A DNA stretch of 64,000 nucleotides from NCBI GenBank assembly GCA_029551145.1, contig JAKPGA010000022.1, forward strand, positions 1 to 64,000, read 5' to 3'. Shown one piece after another: positions 45,082 through 54,887 of this stretch (positions are counted from its first letter, which is position 1; each line of letters begins with the position of its first letter). The notes below the pieces were generated by a model that had not been told where the DNA came from, ran no database searches, and saw nothing but the letters and a program-made list of their open reading frames with translations. The position numbers and the translations under genes are program-made. This DNA is from Thermotogota bacterium (GTDB lineage Bacteria; Thermotogota; Thermotogae; Thermotogales; DSM-5069).

Positions 45082-47742
45082 TCAGTGTTCGCCTTTCTTT
45101 GGCTTCTCTGAAAGGGCTGCCTGCGCAGCGGCGAGTCTCGCCACAGGAACCCTATAAGGTGAACAACTCACGTAGTCAAGACCTGCCTTGTGGAAGAAAT
45201 GAATCGAACGAGGATCACCACCGTGTTCGCCACAAACTCCAACTTTCAGATTAGCCCTGGTCGCTTTGCCTTTCTTCGTTCCCATTTCGACAAGAGCTCC
45301 GACACCAACTTGGTCTATTGACTTGAATGGGTCATGGTCAAGAATACCCTTCTGCAAGTACTCAGGCAGGAATTTACCAACGTCATCACGACTAAAGGCA
45401 AAGGTCATTTGAGTCAAATCGTTTGTACCAAAGCTGAAAAACTCTGCTTCCTTCGCAATCTCATCGGCGGTAACGCATGCCCTTGGAACTTCGATCATGG
45501 TTCCCACTTTGTACTCTATTTTGACCCCGGATTCCTTTATCATCTGGTCCGCAACTTCTTTGATTATCTTTTTGAGGAAGATCAGTTCATTCACATGTCC
45601 AACGAGTGGAATCATTATCTCTGGGATGACACTAAGGTTCAACTCTTTTTTCAGCTCAATTGCAGCGCCAATGATTGCTCTTGTTTGCATGACAGCTATT
45701 TCTGGGTAGGTAATTGTCAGACGACATCCTCTGTGACCGAGCATTGGATTCAACTCGCTCAGAGATTCAACCACGTCTTTCAGCTCTTTCTCAGATATTC
45801 CAAGTTCCTTTGAAGTGGCTTTGATCTGTTCATCGTCATGTGGCAGGAATTCGTAGAGTGGTGGATCAATAAGCCTTATTGTTACTGGATAACCTGCCAT
45901 TGCTTTGAACAAGCCTTTGAAATCATCTTTCTGTAACGGCAGTAGCTCAGCCAGTGCCTTTTCCCTTTCTTCTTTTGTTTTTGCAACGATCATCTTCCTC
46001 ACTTTGGGTATTCTGTCTTTCTCAAAGAACATGTGTTCAGTACGGCACAAACCTATGCCTTCTGCACCAAATTTTCTTGCCACCTCTGCATCTCTTGGTA
46101 TGTCCGCATTGGCTCTTACACCAAGTCTTCTTATCTGATTGGCCCATTCGAGTAGTTCTGCAACCTCACCCTCAAGACCTACGGGTTTGATCGTTGGAAC
46201 TTTTCCAAGGAGTATTTCACCAGTAGATCCGTCTATCGATATCCATTCTTCTTCTTTTACAATTGTCTTGTTGACTCTGAAAAATCCCTCTTCTTCCTTA
46301 ACCTCAATCGTTTCAGCTCCAACAACAGCGGGTTTACCCATGCCTCGAGCTACCACCGCTGCGTGAGATGTCATTCCACCTCTGGACGTGAGAATTCCCT
46401 GTGCAAAGGCCATACCACCTACATCCTCAGGACTTGTTTCCGGTCTCACCAGAATTACTTGTTCACCAGCACGACCCAACTCTTCAGCCTTGGCTGCGTG
46501 GAAAATGACTCTTCCAGTCGCTGCACCAGGAGAAGCGGGTAAGCCTTTTGCAATAACAGGGACAGAGGCTCTGGCTTTGTCATCGAAGCGAGGATGAAGC
46601 ACTCTTTCTACATCTTCTGTTTTCACACGCATTACGGCATCTTCTTTCGTAATGAGCCCTTCGTGTACCATGTCAACAGCGATCTTTATCGCTGCACGAG
46701 AAGTTCTCTTGCCACTTCTTGTCTGAAGCATAAACAGTTTTCCCTCTTCGATTGTAAACTCTATATCTTGCATATCTTTATAGTGTTTTTCGAGTTTTCT
46801 CATTATTCCAGTTAATTCATGGTAAATTTCGGGCATTAACCTTTCCAATTCTGTCAGTGGCAGAGGTGTTCTGATGCCAGCTACTACATCCTCACCTTGT
46901 GCATTTTGCAAAAACTCACCATAAATCACATTCTCACCGGTATTCGGATTCCGTGTGAATGCGACACCTGTCCCGGATCTGTCCCCCATGTTTCCAAAAA
47001 CCATTGCTACAACGTTTACGGCTGTTCCGAGCATTTGGTCCTCTCGTATATTGTTGATTTCTCTGTACTTGATCGCCCTATCACTCATCCAGCTACCAAA
47101 GACTGCATCGATGGCAAGCCAAAGCTGCTTTTCAACATCCTGTGGAAATTCTTTGTTTTCTTCTTTGTAGATCTCTTTGTAAATCTCAACAAGCTTCCTC
47201 AAGTCTTTCTCGTCAAGCTCGACGTCGAGTTTTACACCCTTCGCTCTTTTCATTTCATCAAGCGCATTTTCAAATTTGCTTTTTGGCATACCAAGAGCAG
47301 TATCACCGAACATCTGAAGAAATCTTCTGTATGCGTCATAGGCAAATCTCGGGTTATTGGTCATCTTGGCAAGACCCTCAACGGTTTTGTCGTTCAAACC
47401 AAGGTTGAGGATTGTGTCCATCATACCTGGCATCGATACAGCCGCACCGGATCTCACAGATACTAACAATGGCTTCATTGGATCTCCAAAACCTTTTCCA
47501 GTAACTTGCTCAAGTTTCTTCATTGCTTTGGAAACTTCTTCCCGCAGTTCCACGGGATAAGTACGATTGTTCTGATAAAAGTACTTACACACCTCGGCAG
47601 AGATAGTGAAACCTGGCGGAACAGGTATACCAAGGTTTGTCATCTCGGCAAGATTTGCACCTTTCCCACCGAGAATGTCTTTCATATCAGCACTGCCTTC
47701 GGCTGACCCGTTCGCAAAGAAATAAACCAACTTTTTTGTCAT
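45082..47742 (-). CDS. ppdK: Pyruvate, phosphate dikinase
   Basis: Interconverts pyruvate + ATP + Pi and PEP + AMP + PPi, 886 residues, the standard length. The N-terminal nucleotide domain opens KLVYFFANGSAEGSADMKDILGGKGANLAEMTNLGIPVPPGFTIS; the swivelling domain carries the catalytic histidine in TSRGGMTSHAAVVARGMGKPAVVGAE; the C-terminal PEP/pyruvate barrel includes RTEHMFFEKDRIPKVRKMI, GHRGCRLTITYPEIAVMQTRAI, SFGTNDLTQMTFAFSRDDVG and the catalytic cysteine in KVGVCGEHGGDP. Start ATG 47742 (MTKKLVYFF) follows GAGGAGGTG by five bases. The preceding secreted-protein gene ends nine bases upstream. Confidence 0.97.
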   Translation of the reverse strand: MTKKLVYFFANGSAEGSADMKDILGGKGANLAEMTNLGIPVPPGFTISAEVCKYFYQNNRTYPVELREEVSKAMKKLEQVTGKGFGDPMKPLLVSVRSGAAVSMPGMMDTILNLGLNDKTVEGLAKMTNNPRFAYDAYRRFLQMFGDTALGMPKSKFENALDEMKRAKGVKLDVELDEKDLRKLVEIYKEIYKEENKEFPQDVEKQLWLAIDAVFGSWMSDRAIKYREINNIREDQMLGTAVNVVAMVFGNMGDRSGTGVAFTRNPNTGENVIYGEFLQNAQGEDVVAGIRTPLPLTELERLMPEIYHELTGIMRKLEKHYKDMQDIEFTIEEGKLFMLQTRSGKRTSRAAIKIAVDMVHEGLITKEDAVMRVKTEDVERVLHPRFDDKARASVPVIAKGLPASPGAATGRVIFHAAKAEELGRAGEQVILVRPETSPEDVGGMAFAQGILTSRGGMTSHAAVVARGMGKPAVVGAETIEVKEEEGFFRVNKTIVKEEEWISIDGSTGEILLGKVPTIKPVGLEGEVAELLEWANQIRRLGVRANADIPRDAEVARKFGAEGIGLCRTEHMFFEKDRIPKVRKMIVAKTKEEREKALAELLPLQKDDFKGLFKAMAGYPVTIRLIDPPLYEFLPHDDEQIKATSKELGISEKELKDVVESLSELNPMLGHRGCRLTITYPEIAVMQTRAIIGAAIELKKELNLSVIPEIMIPLVGHVNELIFLKKIIKEVADQMIKESGVKIEYKVGTMIEVPRACVTADEIAKEAEFFSFGTNDLTQMTFAFSRDDVGKFLPEYLQKGILDHDPFKSIDQVGVGALVEMGTKKGKATRANLKVGVCGEHGGDPRSIHFFHKAGLDYVSCSPYRVPVARLAAAQAALSEKPKKGEH

Positions 47743-47754
47743 CACAGCACCTCC

Positions 47755-49056
47755 TCATTTGAGATACCAATTTACCGCGAAGGTTTTATCATCCACTGTA
47801 CTTGTTAACACAAGAATTGAATCAACATTCATGCCGAGTAGTTTCTCCAACATTGGCGCGAAATCCACGTAGACAAAAACTGGCATGTTCTGCGGTTCAT
47901 ACAGTTTTGTCGCCTTGTCAAAAGAGCCTTTCTGGTTTGAGAACTCAGTTGGTATAGACGAATAGAATTTGATTCGTCCATTTTCACTGGTTACGTAGAT
48001 GCCTTCCAAGTCAAGATATCGAACGTTCTTCGCTGTTTTTATCTGACCTTTCAAAGCCTGCTGAAGCTCTTCAAGCTTCACATTCCCGCCAACAATTGCA
48101 TAAATAACTGGGTTGACCATACCCTGACTCTGCTGATTCTGCTGAGGAGAAAGAAGACCTTCGAGGACGTTGCTTATTTTCATCGAAAGAGCAACTTGCC
48201 CCGTCAGTTTGTTTGAGAGATTCATTAGTTCCTCAATTTGTCCCTGCACCGCCTCCGTTTCTGTTGCAGCCAAAGAAGCGGGAATCTTTGAGAACAAATC
48301 GGAAAAGTTCAGGCTTTGGTATATGGAACCGAATGAAGCGAAATTCGATACATTACCGAAGAAGAATATCTCTCCGCCAATGTTCGGGTCCTTGTACATA
48401 TCGAAACTCTTCGAAGGCCTCATATCCCTTAAAAGTGCAGCAGCCTTTTCATTCTGCGCATAAATTATCCATTCACCAGACAGCCTGTCTTGAAGTACCT
48501 TGATTGTACCTCTCATAGTAAAAACAGAGTCTTGCACAGCCATTTTCGGTGAAAAGATAACAGCCCATATACTTGAATCAGAAAACTGATTTTGTATCTC
48601 GCTGGGTACCTTTCCTCCGCCTTTTTGGCACTTTTGTAGGAATTCAGCACTTGTCGAGATCAAAATATAATCACCGTTTTGTGCAACATACATTCCTGAA
48701 CCAAGCAAATTTGAAATGGCTTTCACGAGTTTTGATACATACTTCGAAGGACCCACAGCCAAAGCCATGTCCTGGCCCGAGAAGACTATCAGTGTATCTT
48801 TGCTCAAAAGGTCGTTTAATTGATCCACAGTTGCTCCATATTGAACCAATGAGCTTGCCAACATTCCTTGGATCATCGATTCGACTCCAAGCCCGTTCGC
48901 TATGATATCGATCAATTGTACTTTTTTTGCCATTGCATAATGATCACCGTTGTTCTTCATCAGGACCAACTGGTCATAATCCACTGACACAAACTGCGTC
49001 ACCGCAAACAAATACATGACGAATAACAACATAAAAGATACACAGATCTTTTTCAT
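47755..49056 (-). CDS. Exported protein of unknown function
   Basis: 433 residues with a signal peptide (MKKICVSFMLLFVMYLFAVTQF) and otherwise soluble, mixed alpha/beta composition. Segments such as KDTLIVFSGQDMALAVGPSKYVSKLVKAISNLLG, WAVIFSPKMAVQDSVFTMRGTIKVLQDRLSGEWIIYAQNEKAAALLRDM and NPVIYAIVGGNVKLEELQQALKG recall the repeated-domain layout of exported DUF3352-like proteins, but I do not recognise the family with certainty. It is co-directional with ppdK and separated by nine bases, so the two are probably co-transcribed; why a secreted protein should sit with ppdK is unclear. Confidence 0.65.
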   Translation of the reverse strand: MKKICVSFMLLFVMYLFAVTQFVSVDYDQLVLMKNNGDHYAMAKKVQLIDIIANGLGVESMIQGMLASSLVQYGATVDQLNDLLSKDTLIVFSGQDMALAVGPSKYVSKLVKAISNLLGSGMYVAQNGDYILISTSAEFLQKCQKGGGKVPSEIQNQFSDSSIWAVIFSPKMAVQDSVFTMRGTIKVLQDRLSGEWIIYAQNEKAAALLRDMRPSKSFDMYKDPNIGGEIFFFGNVSNFASFGSIYQSLNFSDLFSKIPASLAATETEAVQGQIEELMNLSNKLTGQVALSMKISNVLEGLLSPQQNQQSQGMVNPVIYAIVGGNVKLEELQQALKGQIKTAKNVRYLDLEGIYVTSENGRIKFYSSIPTEFSNQKGSFDKATKLYEPQNMPVFVYVDFAPMLEKLLGMNVDSILVLTSTVDDKTFAVNWYLK

Positions 49057-49240
49057 GACAAACCCTCCCAGATAGTTGCATTTTCAATCAATAATACCAT
49101 GAAAAATCGAAATAGATAGCTTTTACTTCCAAAATCGCTGTGAAACACGGTTTTTCTCTCAACTTCACAACGAAAGTGATGTTTCCATCAGAGATTCTCT
49201 GATATCACAGAATGATTTTTCACCTTTGATCAGGGGGGAC

Positions 49241-49270
49241 TTGAAATGACCCTCCAAAAAGTGCTATTAT
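49241..49270 (+). promoter_or_regulatory. Promoter of the HU gene
   Basis: TTGAAA (49241-49246), 18-base spacer, TATTAT (49265-49270), 55 bases before the start codon, with a long GAAGGAGGGGG ribosome-binding site following. Confidence 0.6.
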
Positions 49271-49325
49271 TCTTGCAAGAGGGAGATCATATCTCCCAAA
49301 CCCTATAGAAGGAGGGGGATAACGG

Positions 49326-49598
49326 ATGAACAAGAAGGAGCTTGTCGACAAAGTAACAAAGAAGGCTGGACTTAAAAAGAAGGATGTAAAGAAAGTCGTA
49401 GACATGGTCTTCGAATCGGTCACAGATGCACTTGCCAAGGGTGAAAAGGTTCAGCTCGTTGGCTTTGGCAGCTTTGAGGTCAGAAAAGCAGCATCCAGAA
49501 AAGGCGTTAACCCACAGACCAAAAAGCCCATCACGATTCCTGCAAGAAAAGTACCGAAATTCAAACCTGGCAAAGCATTGAAAGAGAAGGTCAAGTGA
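49326..49598 (+). CDS. hup: DNA-binding protein HU
   Basis: 90 residues: MNKKELVDKVTKKAGLKKKDVKKVVDMVFESVTDALAKGEKVQLVGFGSFEVRKAASRKGVNPQTKKPITIPARKVPKFKPGKALKEKVK. This is a complete HU, including the GFGSFEVRKAASRKGVNPQT arm region and the intercalating Pro in the beta-ribbon (GVNPQT). Very lysine-rich, as in thermophiles. Monocistronic, with own promoter, strong SD and terminator, as expected for an abundant chromosome-compacting protein. Confidence 0.98.
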   Translation: MNKKELVDKVTKKAGLKKKDVKKVVDMVFESVTDALAKGEKVQLVGFGSFEVRKAASRKGVNPQTKKPITIPARKVPKFKPGKALKEKVK

Positions 49599-49604
49599 TT
49601 TTCA

Positions 49605-49632
49605 AGAGGGAGGTGTCTTGCCTCCCTCTTTA
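49605..49632 (+). terminator. Terminator of the HU gene
   Basis: AGAGGGAGG-TGTCTTG-CCTCCCTCT followed by TTACTTC, seven bases after the HU stop codon. It also lies at the 3' end of mnmE on the opposite strand. Confidence 0.8.
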
Positions 49633-49641
49633 CTTCTAACT

Positions 49642-50994
49642 TCATTTGCCTACACAAAAATCTCTGAAGATTGTTTCAATGAGATCCAGTGAGTAATCGG
49701 TTCCAAGTAACAGATCGAGGTTGCTAACTGCATCTTTTATATGTTGAGCAATCAGGTCAAAAGAGAATCCTTCCTCAAATCCTTTCAGTGCATGCTCTAT
49801 GTTTGTTCTGCATCTTGAAAGACATTCGTACTGCCTCTCAGTGGTGATGTAACCATGAGTGCCATGGATTATGTCGGACACGGATTCAACAATTCGTCTC
49901 TCAACTTCTTCAATACCTTGTCTGTGCAGCGCAGAGATTGTTATTGTATGTACATCTGTTTTTAGAACTTCTTTGAGCAGTTCTCTGTTGACCAAATCAT
50001 TTGCATCGATTTTGTTTATGACCACCAGATATCTTTTGTTTCTTATCAGCTCGAGAATCCTAATGTCATCTTCGTCCACAGGTGTAGTTGCGTCGAGTAC
50101 AAACAGGATTAAATCGGCTTCTGAGGCTGCTTTTATAGCCCTTTCTATTCCTATCTTTTCCACTGTATCTCGTGATTCTCTTATGCCCGCAGTGTCTATG
50201 AGAGTGAAAGAAATGCCCTCGATTGTGATCGGAACTTGAATCAGATCTCTTGTCGTGCCTGGAATCTCTGTAACTATTGCACGCTCTTCTTTGACAAGTG
50301 CATTCAGAAGGGAGGATTTTCCAACGTTGGGCTTACCAACAATCACGATCTTGATCCCTGATGACAAGACCAACCTGTTTTGGGCGTTTTCCAATAGTTT
50401 TTCGGCAAAATCTGAACTTTGCTTCAATCCATCCAGCAATTCAGTTCTCTCTACTAAGACCTCATCGGGATAATCAAACTCCACCTCAATCTTGGCAAGA
50501 ACGTCTATGAGCATTGTTCTCAACTTCATAACTGCGTCAGCCAATCTTCCAGAAAGATTACCTGCTACAAGCTTGGCAGCCGTTTTTGATGATGCTTCAA
50601 TAATCTGTCTAACGGCTTCCGCCTTTGTCAAGTCAATCTTTCCATTCAAGAACGCCCTTTTTGTGAATTCGCCCGGCTGAGCAACCCTTGCGCCATTACC
50701 TACCAATACATCCAAGATTGCCTGACTGACTACTGGACCACCATGGCACATTATCTCGACCATGTCTTCTCCCGTGTAAGAGCGAGGTTTTTTGTAAAAT
50801 ACAACGGTCACCTCGTCAAGCAAAGTACCATCGATGTCTTTTATAAAGCTGTGAAACAGTTTTCTTGGCTCTACGTCTATCGTTTTGGCAAGTACCTTTT
50901 GACATATCTGCCAAGAATCATTGCCACTCATCCTCACTATGGCTATTGCTCCGATTCCTTTCGGAGTTGAGATTGCAGCAATTGTGTCTGTCAA
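49642..50994 (-). CDS. mnmE: tRNA modification GTPase MnmE
   Basis: Works with MnmG to make cmnm5U at the wobble position. The N-terminal formyl-THF-binding domain starts TDTIAAISTPKGIGAIAIVRMSG and includes PRSYTGEDMVEIMCHGG. The G domain has IVIVGKPNVGKSSLLNALV (G1), VTEIPGTTRDLIQV (G2), FTLIDTAGIRE (G3) and VVINKIDA (G4). The family-specific C-terminus ends FCVGK, matching the C-(I/V/L)-G-K motif. The product has 450 residues. Same direction as the YqeY-like gene just upstream. Confidence 0.97.
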   Translation of the reverse strand: MTDTIAAISTPKGIGAIAIVRMSGNDSWQICQKVLAKTIDVEPRKLFHSFIKDIDGTLLDEVTVVFYKKPRSYTGEDMVEIMCHGGPVVSQAILDVLVGNGARVAQPGEFTKRAFLNGKIDLTKAEAVRQIIEASSKTAAKLVAGNLSGRLADAVMKLRTMLIDVLAKIEVEFDYPDEVLVERTELLDGLKQSSDFAEKLLENAQNRLVLSSGIKIVIVGKPNVGKSSLLNALVKEERAIVTEIPGTTRDLIQVPITIEGISFTLIDTAGIRESRDTVEKIGIERAIKAASEADLILFVLDATTPVDEDDIRILELIRNKRYLVVINKIDANDLVNRELLKEVLKTDVHTITISALHRQGIEEVERRIVESVSDIIHGTHGYITTERQYECLSRCRTNIEHALKGFEEGFSFDLIAQHIKDAVSNLDLLLGTDYSLDLIETIFRDFCVGK

Positions 50995-50999
50995 CGAAT

Positions 51000-51446
51000 C
51001 TAACCTCCCAGTAATTCCTGGACTATTCTGTTAACTGTCTTACCGTCTGCCTTGCCTTTCACCTGAGGCATTATGAACTTCATAGCAGTTCCTATGTCTC
51101 TTGGGCTTGAGAGATTGTATTGCTGAATTATCTTTTTCGCCAGATCTCTTATTTGCTCTTCACTCATTTGCTCTGGCATATAGGATTTTATGATTTTGAG
51201 CTCACTTTCTTCCTCAACCGCAAGATCATCTCTTTTTGCCTGCTTGTACAGTTCGATAGACTCGAGCCTCTTCTTAACCTCTTTTGCCATAACCTGTAAG
51301 ATTTCTTCATCGGTGGCTTGTCCCATCTTCTCTACTTCAAAATTCCTTATCGCGGCTATCAAAAGTCTTATCGTACGAACCTTGGTTTCTTCTTTGGCTT
51401 TCATCGCTTGCTTGAGATCCTCCGAAAGTTTCTCCTTCAAACCCAT
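51000..51446 (-). CDS. GatB/YqeY domain protein
   Basis: 148 residues: MGLKEKLSEDLKQAMKAKEETKVRTIRLLIAAIRNFEVEK at the start, YKQAKRDDLAVEEESELKIIKSYMPEQMSEEQIRDLAKKII and the C-terminal IGTAMKFIMPQVKGKADGKTVNRIVQELL. This is the stand-alone YqeY family, which shares the tRNA-binding tail domain of GatB and may act in tRNA-dependent amidation or related steps; its function is not settled. Five bases separate it from mnmE. Confidence 0.9.
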   Translation of the reverse strand: MGLKEKLSEDLKQAMKAKEETKVRTIRLLIAAIRNFEVEKMGQATDEEILQVMAKEVKKRLESIELYKQAKRDDLAVEEESELKIIKSYMPEQMSEEQIRDLAKKIIQQYNLSSPRDIGTAMKFIMPQVKGKADGKTVNRIVQELLGG

Positions 51447-51684
51447 CTTCTCGCCTCCTCACCGTTGTACTTCGATGTTATAATATATCTCAACTACAAA
51501 AAAATGATGCTACAATCTCGCACCCGTTTGATGACCTTTCAGCACGAGTAAATAGTTCTTTGAACAATGAATAGTTTCTCAAAACAAAGATGATCCGTTT
51601 CACAAAGACTGTTCACAGAAAAACGTGCCCTCAAATTCAGTAAACCTATTTCTTGGCAATCTTTTTCATAGGGAGGTGATCTTC

Positions 51685-52167
51685 GTGGATCAGCAAATCG
51701 AGATCGTTTTGCGGTATGCACTTGCACGAGAAGTGGAGGGAAGGGAATTTTATAAGAGTAGGTTAGAACGCATTTCCAGTCACCAGTTGAAACAGGTTTT
51801 TGAACAATTGGTTCAAATGGAACAATCTCATGTCGATTACATCAGCGATCTGTTGAAAACAACATCGATCAGTCAAGAAGTAACGCCTCATAGACCAAGT
51901 GATTTTGAAATCAGGGAGCTTGAGGAATCTGCCGGAGATATCGATTCAATGACAGACCTTTCCATACTAAGGATGGCCTATTTGATTGAACACGATTTTG
52001 CAGTCTTTTATGAGAATGCAGCAAAAAATGCCTCTGATGAATCCATCAAAAATGCTCTTCTTGAATTATCCAGTTGGGAGAAATCACACAGGGAAGCGCT
52101 CAGAACTCTGTACGACGAGGCGATGAGAAACTTTTGGTATGAACAGGGATTTTCTCCAATCTTCTGA
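51685..52167 (+). CDS. Ferritin-like (rubrerythrin-type) diiron protein
   Basis: 160 residues from GTG 51685, five bases after GGGAGGTGAT; the ORF-track start is upstream of the SD. Four-helix-bundle pattern with carboxylate/His ligands: ALAREVEGREFYKSRLERI (E in the first helix), QLVQMEQSHVDYISDLL (ExxH), MAYLIEHDFAVFYENAAKNASD and LSSWEKSHREALRTLYDEAMR (ExxH). No rubredoxin domain is present. Likely an oxygen/peroxide-scavenging or iron-handling protein. It ends 26 bases before fdhA and is in the same direction, so protection of the oxygen-sensitive dehydrogenase is a reasonable guess. Confidence 0.8.
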   Translation: MDQQIEIVLRYALAREVEGREFYKSRLERISSHQLKQVFEQLVQMEQSHVDYISDLLKTTSISQEVTPHRPSDFEIRELEESAGDIDSMTDLSILRMAYLIEHDFAVFYENAAKNASDESIKNALLELSSWEKSHREALRTLYDEAMRNFWYEQGFSPIF

Positions 52168-52193
52168 TCTTGAAGTCCAAAGGGGGTATATGC

Positions 52194-54887
52194 ATGAAGG
52201 TGACGATTAACGGGCGCACATATGAAGCCATTGAAGGACAGACCATCTATGATTTGGCAATGCAAAACGGCATAGATATCCCAGTGTTGTGCCATCATCC
52301 TGCACTTGAGCCAATAGGTGCGTGCAGAATTTGTGCGGTCGAGGTGGAAGGTCTCAAAACACTTCAAACTGCTTGTACCACTAAGGTTTTTGAAGGGATG
52401 AAAATCCATACTGCAACCGATAGAGTAACCAACGCAAGGAAAACAAATCTTTCTCTCTTGCTGAAAGTTCATCCAAATGACTGCATGACCTGTGATGCCA
52501 ATGGAAACTGCAAACTTCAAGAGCTTGCCTATGAGTACAATATCAAAATACCTTCACAAGAAGTACAATTGAGGGGATTACCACTGGATGATGCAGATCC
52601 ATTCATTGTGAGAGATTTGAATAAATGTATCCAGTGTCAGTTGTGTGTAAGAGTGTGTGATGAAATAGAGAATATGTCAATCTATTCAATGGTTGAGAGA
52701 GGATACGAAACACTTCCACAACCTGCTTTTGGTACGCCTTTGAAGGAAAGCGAATGTGTTTTTTGTGGGCAGTGCGCCACAGTATGCCCGGTCGGTGCAA
52801 TCGTTGAAAAACCAGCTATTGGTAAAGCTCGATGGTGGGAGGTTGATAAAGTCACGACGACCTGCCCATATTGCGGTGTGGGATGTCAGATAGATGTGTA
52901 CGTAGATAAAAGAAAGAAGGAAGTTGTCAGGGTTTACGGGTCTGGCATAAATCCTGATGTCAATGACGGTGTAGCCACCTGCGTCAAAGGCAAATTTGGC
53001 CTGGATTTTGTTAACGATCCTGCGAGATTGAAAAAACCACTGATAAAAAGAAACGGAGAATTCACTGAAGTTTCTTGGCAGGAGGCTCTTGACTATACTG
53101 CAAATGGTCTGAAGGCAGTGATCACCAAGTATGGCAGCGAGAGTGTTGGTGTATTGTCTTCAGCCAAATGCACAAACGAAGAAAACTATCTAATGCAGAA
53201 GTTTGCAAGAGCAGTTTTGAAGACGCCAAATGTCGATCACTGTGCAAGATTGTGTCATGCCTCTACCGTTGCAGGGCTTGCCCGTGCCTTTGGAAGTGGT
53301 GCAATGACAAATAATCTGAAGGATATTCTTCAAGCACAAGTAATTCTCGTTACAGGCTCAAACACGACTGAAGCACATCCTGTTTATGGTTCGAGAATCA
53401 AGAAAGCTGTCAGAAATGGTGCGAAACTCATAGTTTCAGATCCAAGAAAGATCGAATTGGTTAAGTATGCGACGATTTGGCTTAGGCAAAGGCCGGGTAC
53501 CGATGTAGCACTTTTCAATGGTTTGCTGCACGTGATAATCAAAGAGAACTTAGTAGATTGGCCTTTCATATCCAACAGGACAGTGGGTTTTGAGGAACTA
53601 AAGAAGATAATTGGTAAATACACACCCGAATACGTAGAATGAATAACTGGAGTGCCAAAAGAAAAGATCATCGAAGCTGCGAGACTTTACGGTACGGCAC
53701 AACGAGCCGCGGTTGTTTACTCAATGGGTATAACACAGCACGAACATGGCACGGACAACGTTCTTGCGATCGCAAATCTTGCAATGGCAACAGGTAATCT
53801 TGGAAAAGAAGGGGCAGGAGTAAATCCACTTCGAGGTCAGAACAATGTACAAGGTGCTTGTGATATGGGAGCATTGCCAGATGTATTGACAGGTTATCAG
53901 AAAGTAACCTCATCTGACGCGATCGAGAAATTCGAAAAGGCATGGAAAACGAAAATCCCAGCGAAAGTCGGGTTAACTGTCGTTGAAATGATACATGCAG
54001 CTTTGGAAGGAAAGATAAAAGCTCTTGTGATCATGGGAGAAAATCCAAGACTCTCAGACCCAGATGCATCTTTGGTTGATGAAGCCCTGTCAAAACTTGA
54101 TTTCTTTGTTTCAATAGATATGTTCTTGAATGAAACAAATAAACATGCTCACGTAATATTACCTGCTGCTTCGTTTTTGGAGAAGGATGGAACTTTCACC
54201 AATACTGAAAGACGTGTCCAACTTGTTAGAAAGGCTTTCGACCCAGTTGGAGAAAGCAAGCCTGACTGGCAGATCATAATGGAACTATCGAGAAGATTAG
54301 GTTATGATATGACCTACTCCTCACCAGCCGAGGTAATGGAAGAAATCAGATCCTTGATACCAATTTACGGTGGTATAACCTACGACAGAATAGAGGAAAA
54401 AGGTCTACAGTGGCCATGTAGAACACTTGAAGATGCTGGCACTCCTATACTGCACACAAATAGGTTTGCATCCACTGATGGTTTAGGTCGTTTCCACGTC
54501 GTCGAATATCGAGATCCTCCTGAACTTCCAGATGAAGAGTATCCCTTCTACCTCACGACAGGTCGAGTGCTGTTCCATTTTCACACCGGTACTATGACAA
54601 GAAGGAGTACCATAGCAAAATACATGAACGAGCCATATGTTGAGATGAACCCAGTTGATGCTCAAGAAATTGGCGTGAATGATAAAGATGAAATCTACAT
54701 AACTTCAAGAAGAGGAAGGGTCAAGGGAATCGTGAAGATCACAGAGAAGGTCCCACCAAGAACGATCTTCAGCTCATTTCATTTTCATGAGACCCCCATA
54801 AATGAACTAACTATATCTGATCCACTCGACCCAATAGCCAAGATTCCAAATCTCAAAGTGACCGCTGTGAGAGTGGAAAGAGCATGA
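52194..54887 (+). pseudogene. fdhA: Formate dehydrogenase alpha subunit (Cys type), interrupted by in-frame TGA
   Basis: One frame of 897 codons from ATG 52194 (after AAAGGGGGT), broken only by TGA at 53640, codon 483; the ORF track shows two same-frame pieces. Domains in order: 2Fe-2S ferredoxin (LCHHPALEPIGACRICAVEVEG...TACTT), NuoG-type His/Cys site (HPNDCMTCDANGNCKLQ), two 4Fe-4S sites (CIQCQLCVRVCDE; CVFCGQCATVCPVGAI), catalytic-domain 4Fe-4S (TTCPYCGVGCQID), bis-MGD domain with cysteine in place of selenocysteine (CARLCHASTVAGLARAFGSGAMTN), and C-terminal FYLTTGRVLFHFHTGTMTRRS...NDKDEIYITSRRGRVKG. The TGA sits in EYVE-stop-ITGVPKEK, where relatives carry an ordinary charged residue. As written, the enzyme would be truncated. 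Confidence 0.85.

Noticed and set aside
46897-47466. 189-residue plus-strand ORF
   Set aside because: Antisense to ppdK, whose reading frame is certain.
51447-51684. Gap between the YqeY-like gene and the ferritin-like gene as a small gene or RNA
   Set aside because: No reading frame with an SD and no strong hairpin; probably only divergent promoters, which I could not place with confidence.
53640-53642. TGA in fdhA read as selenocysteine
   Set aside because: The Sec position of the family is already Cys here, the site is not catalytic, and I see no clear SECIS-like hairpin right after it.
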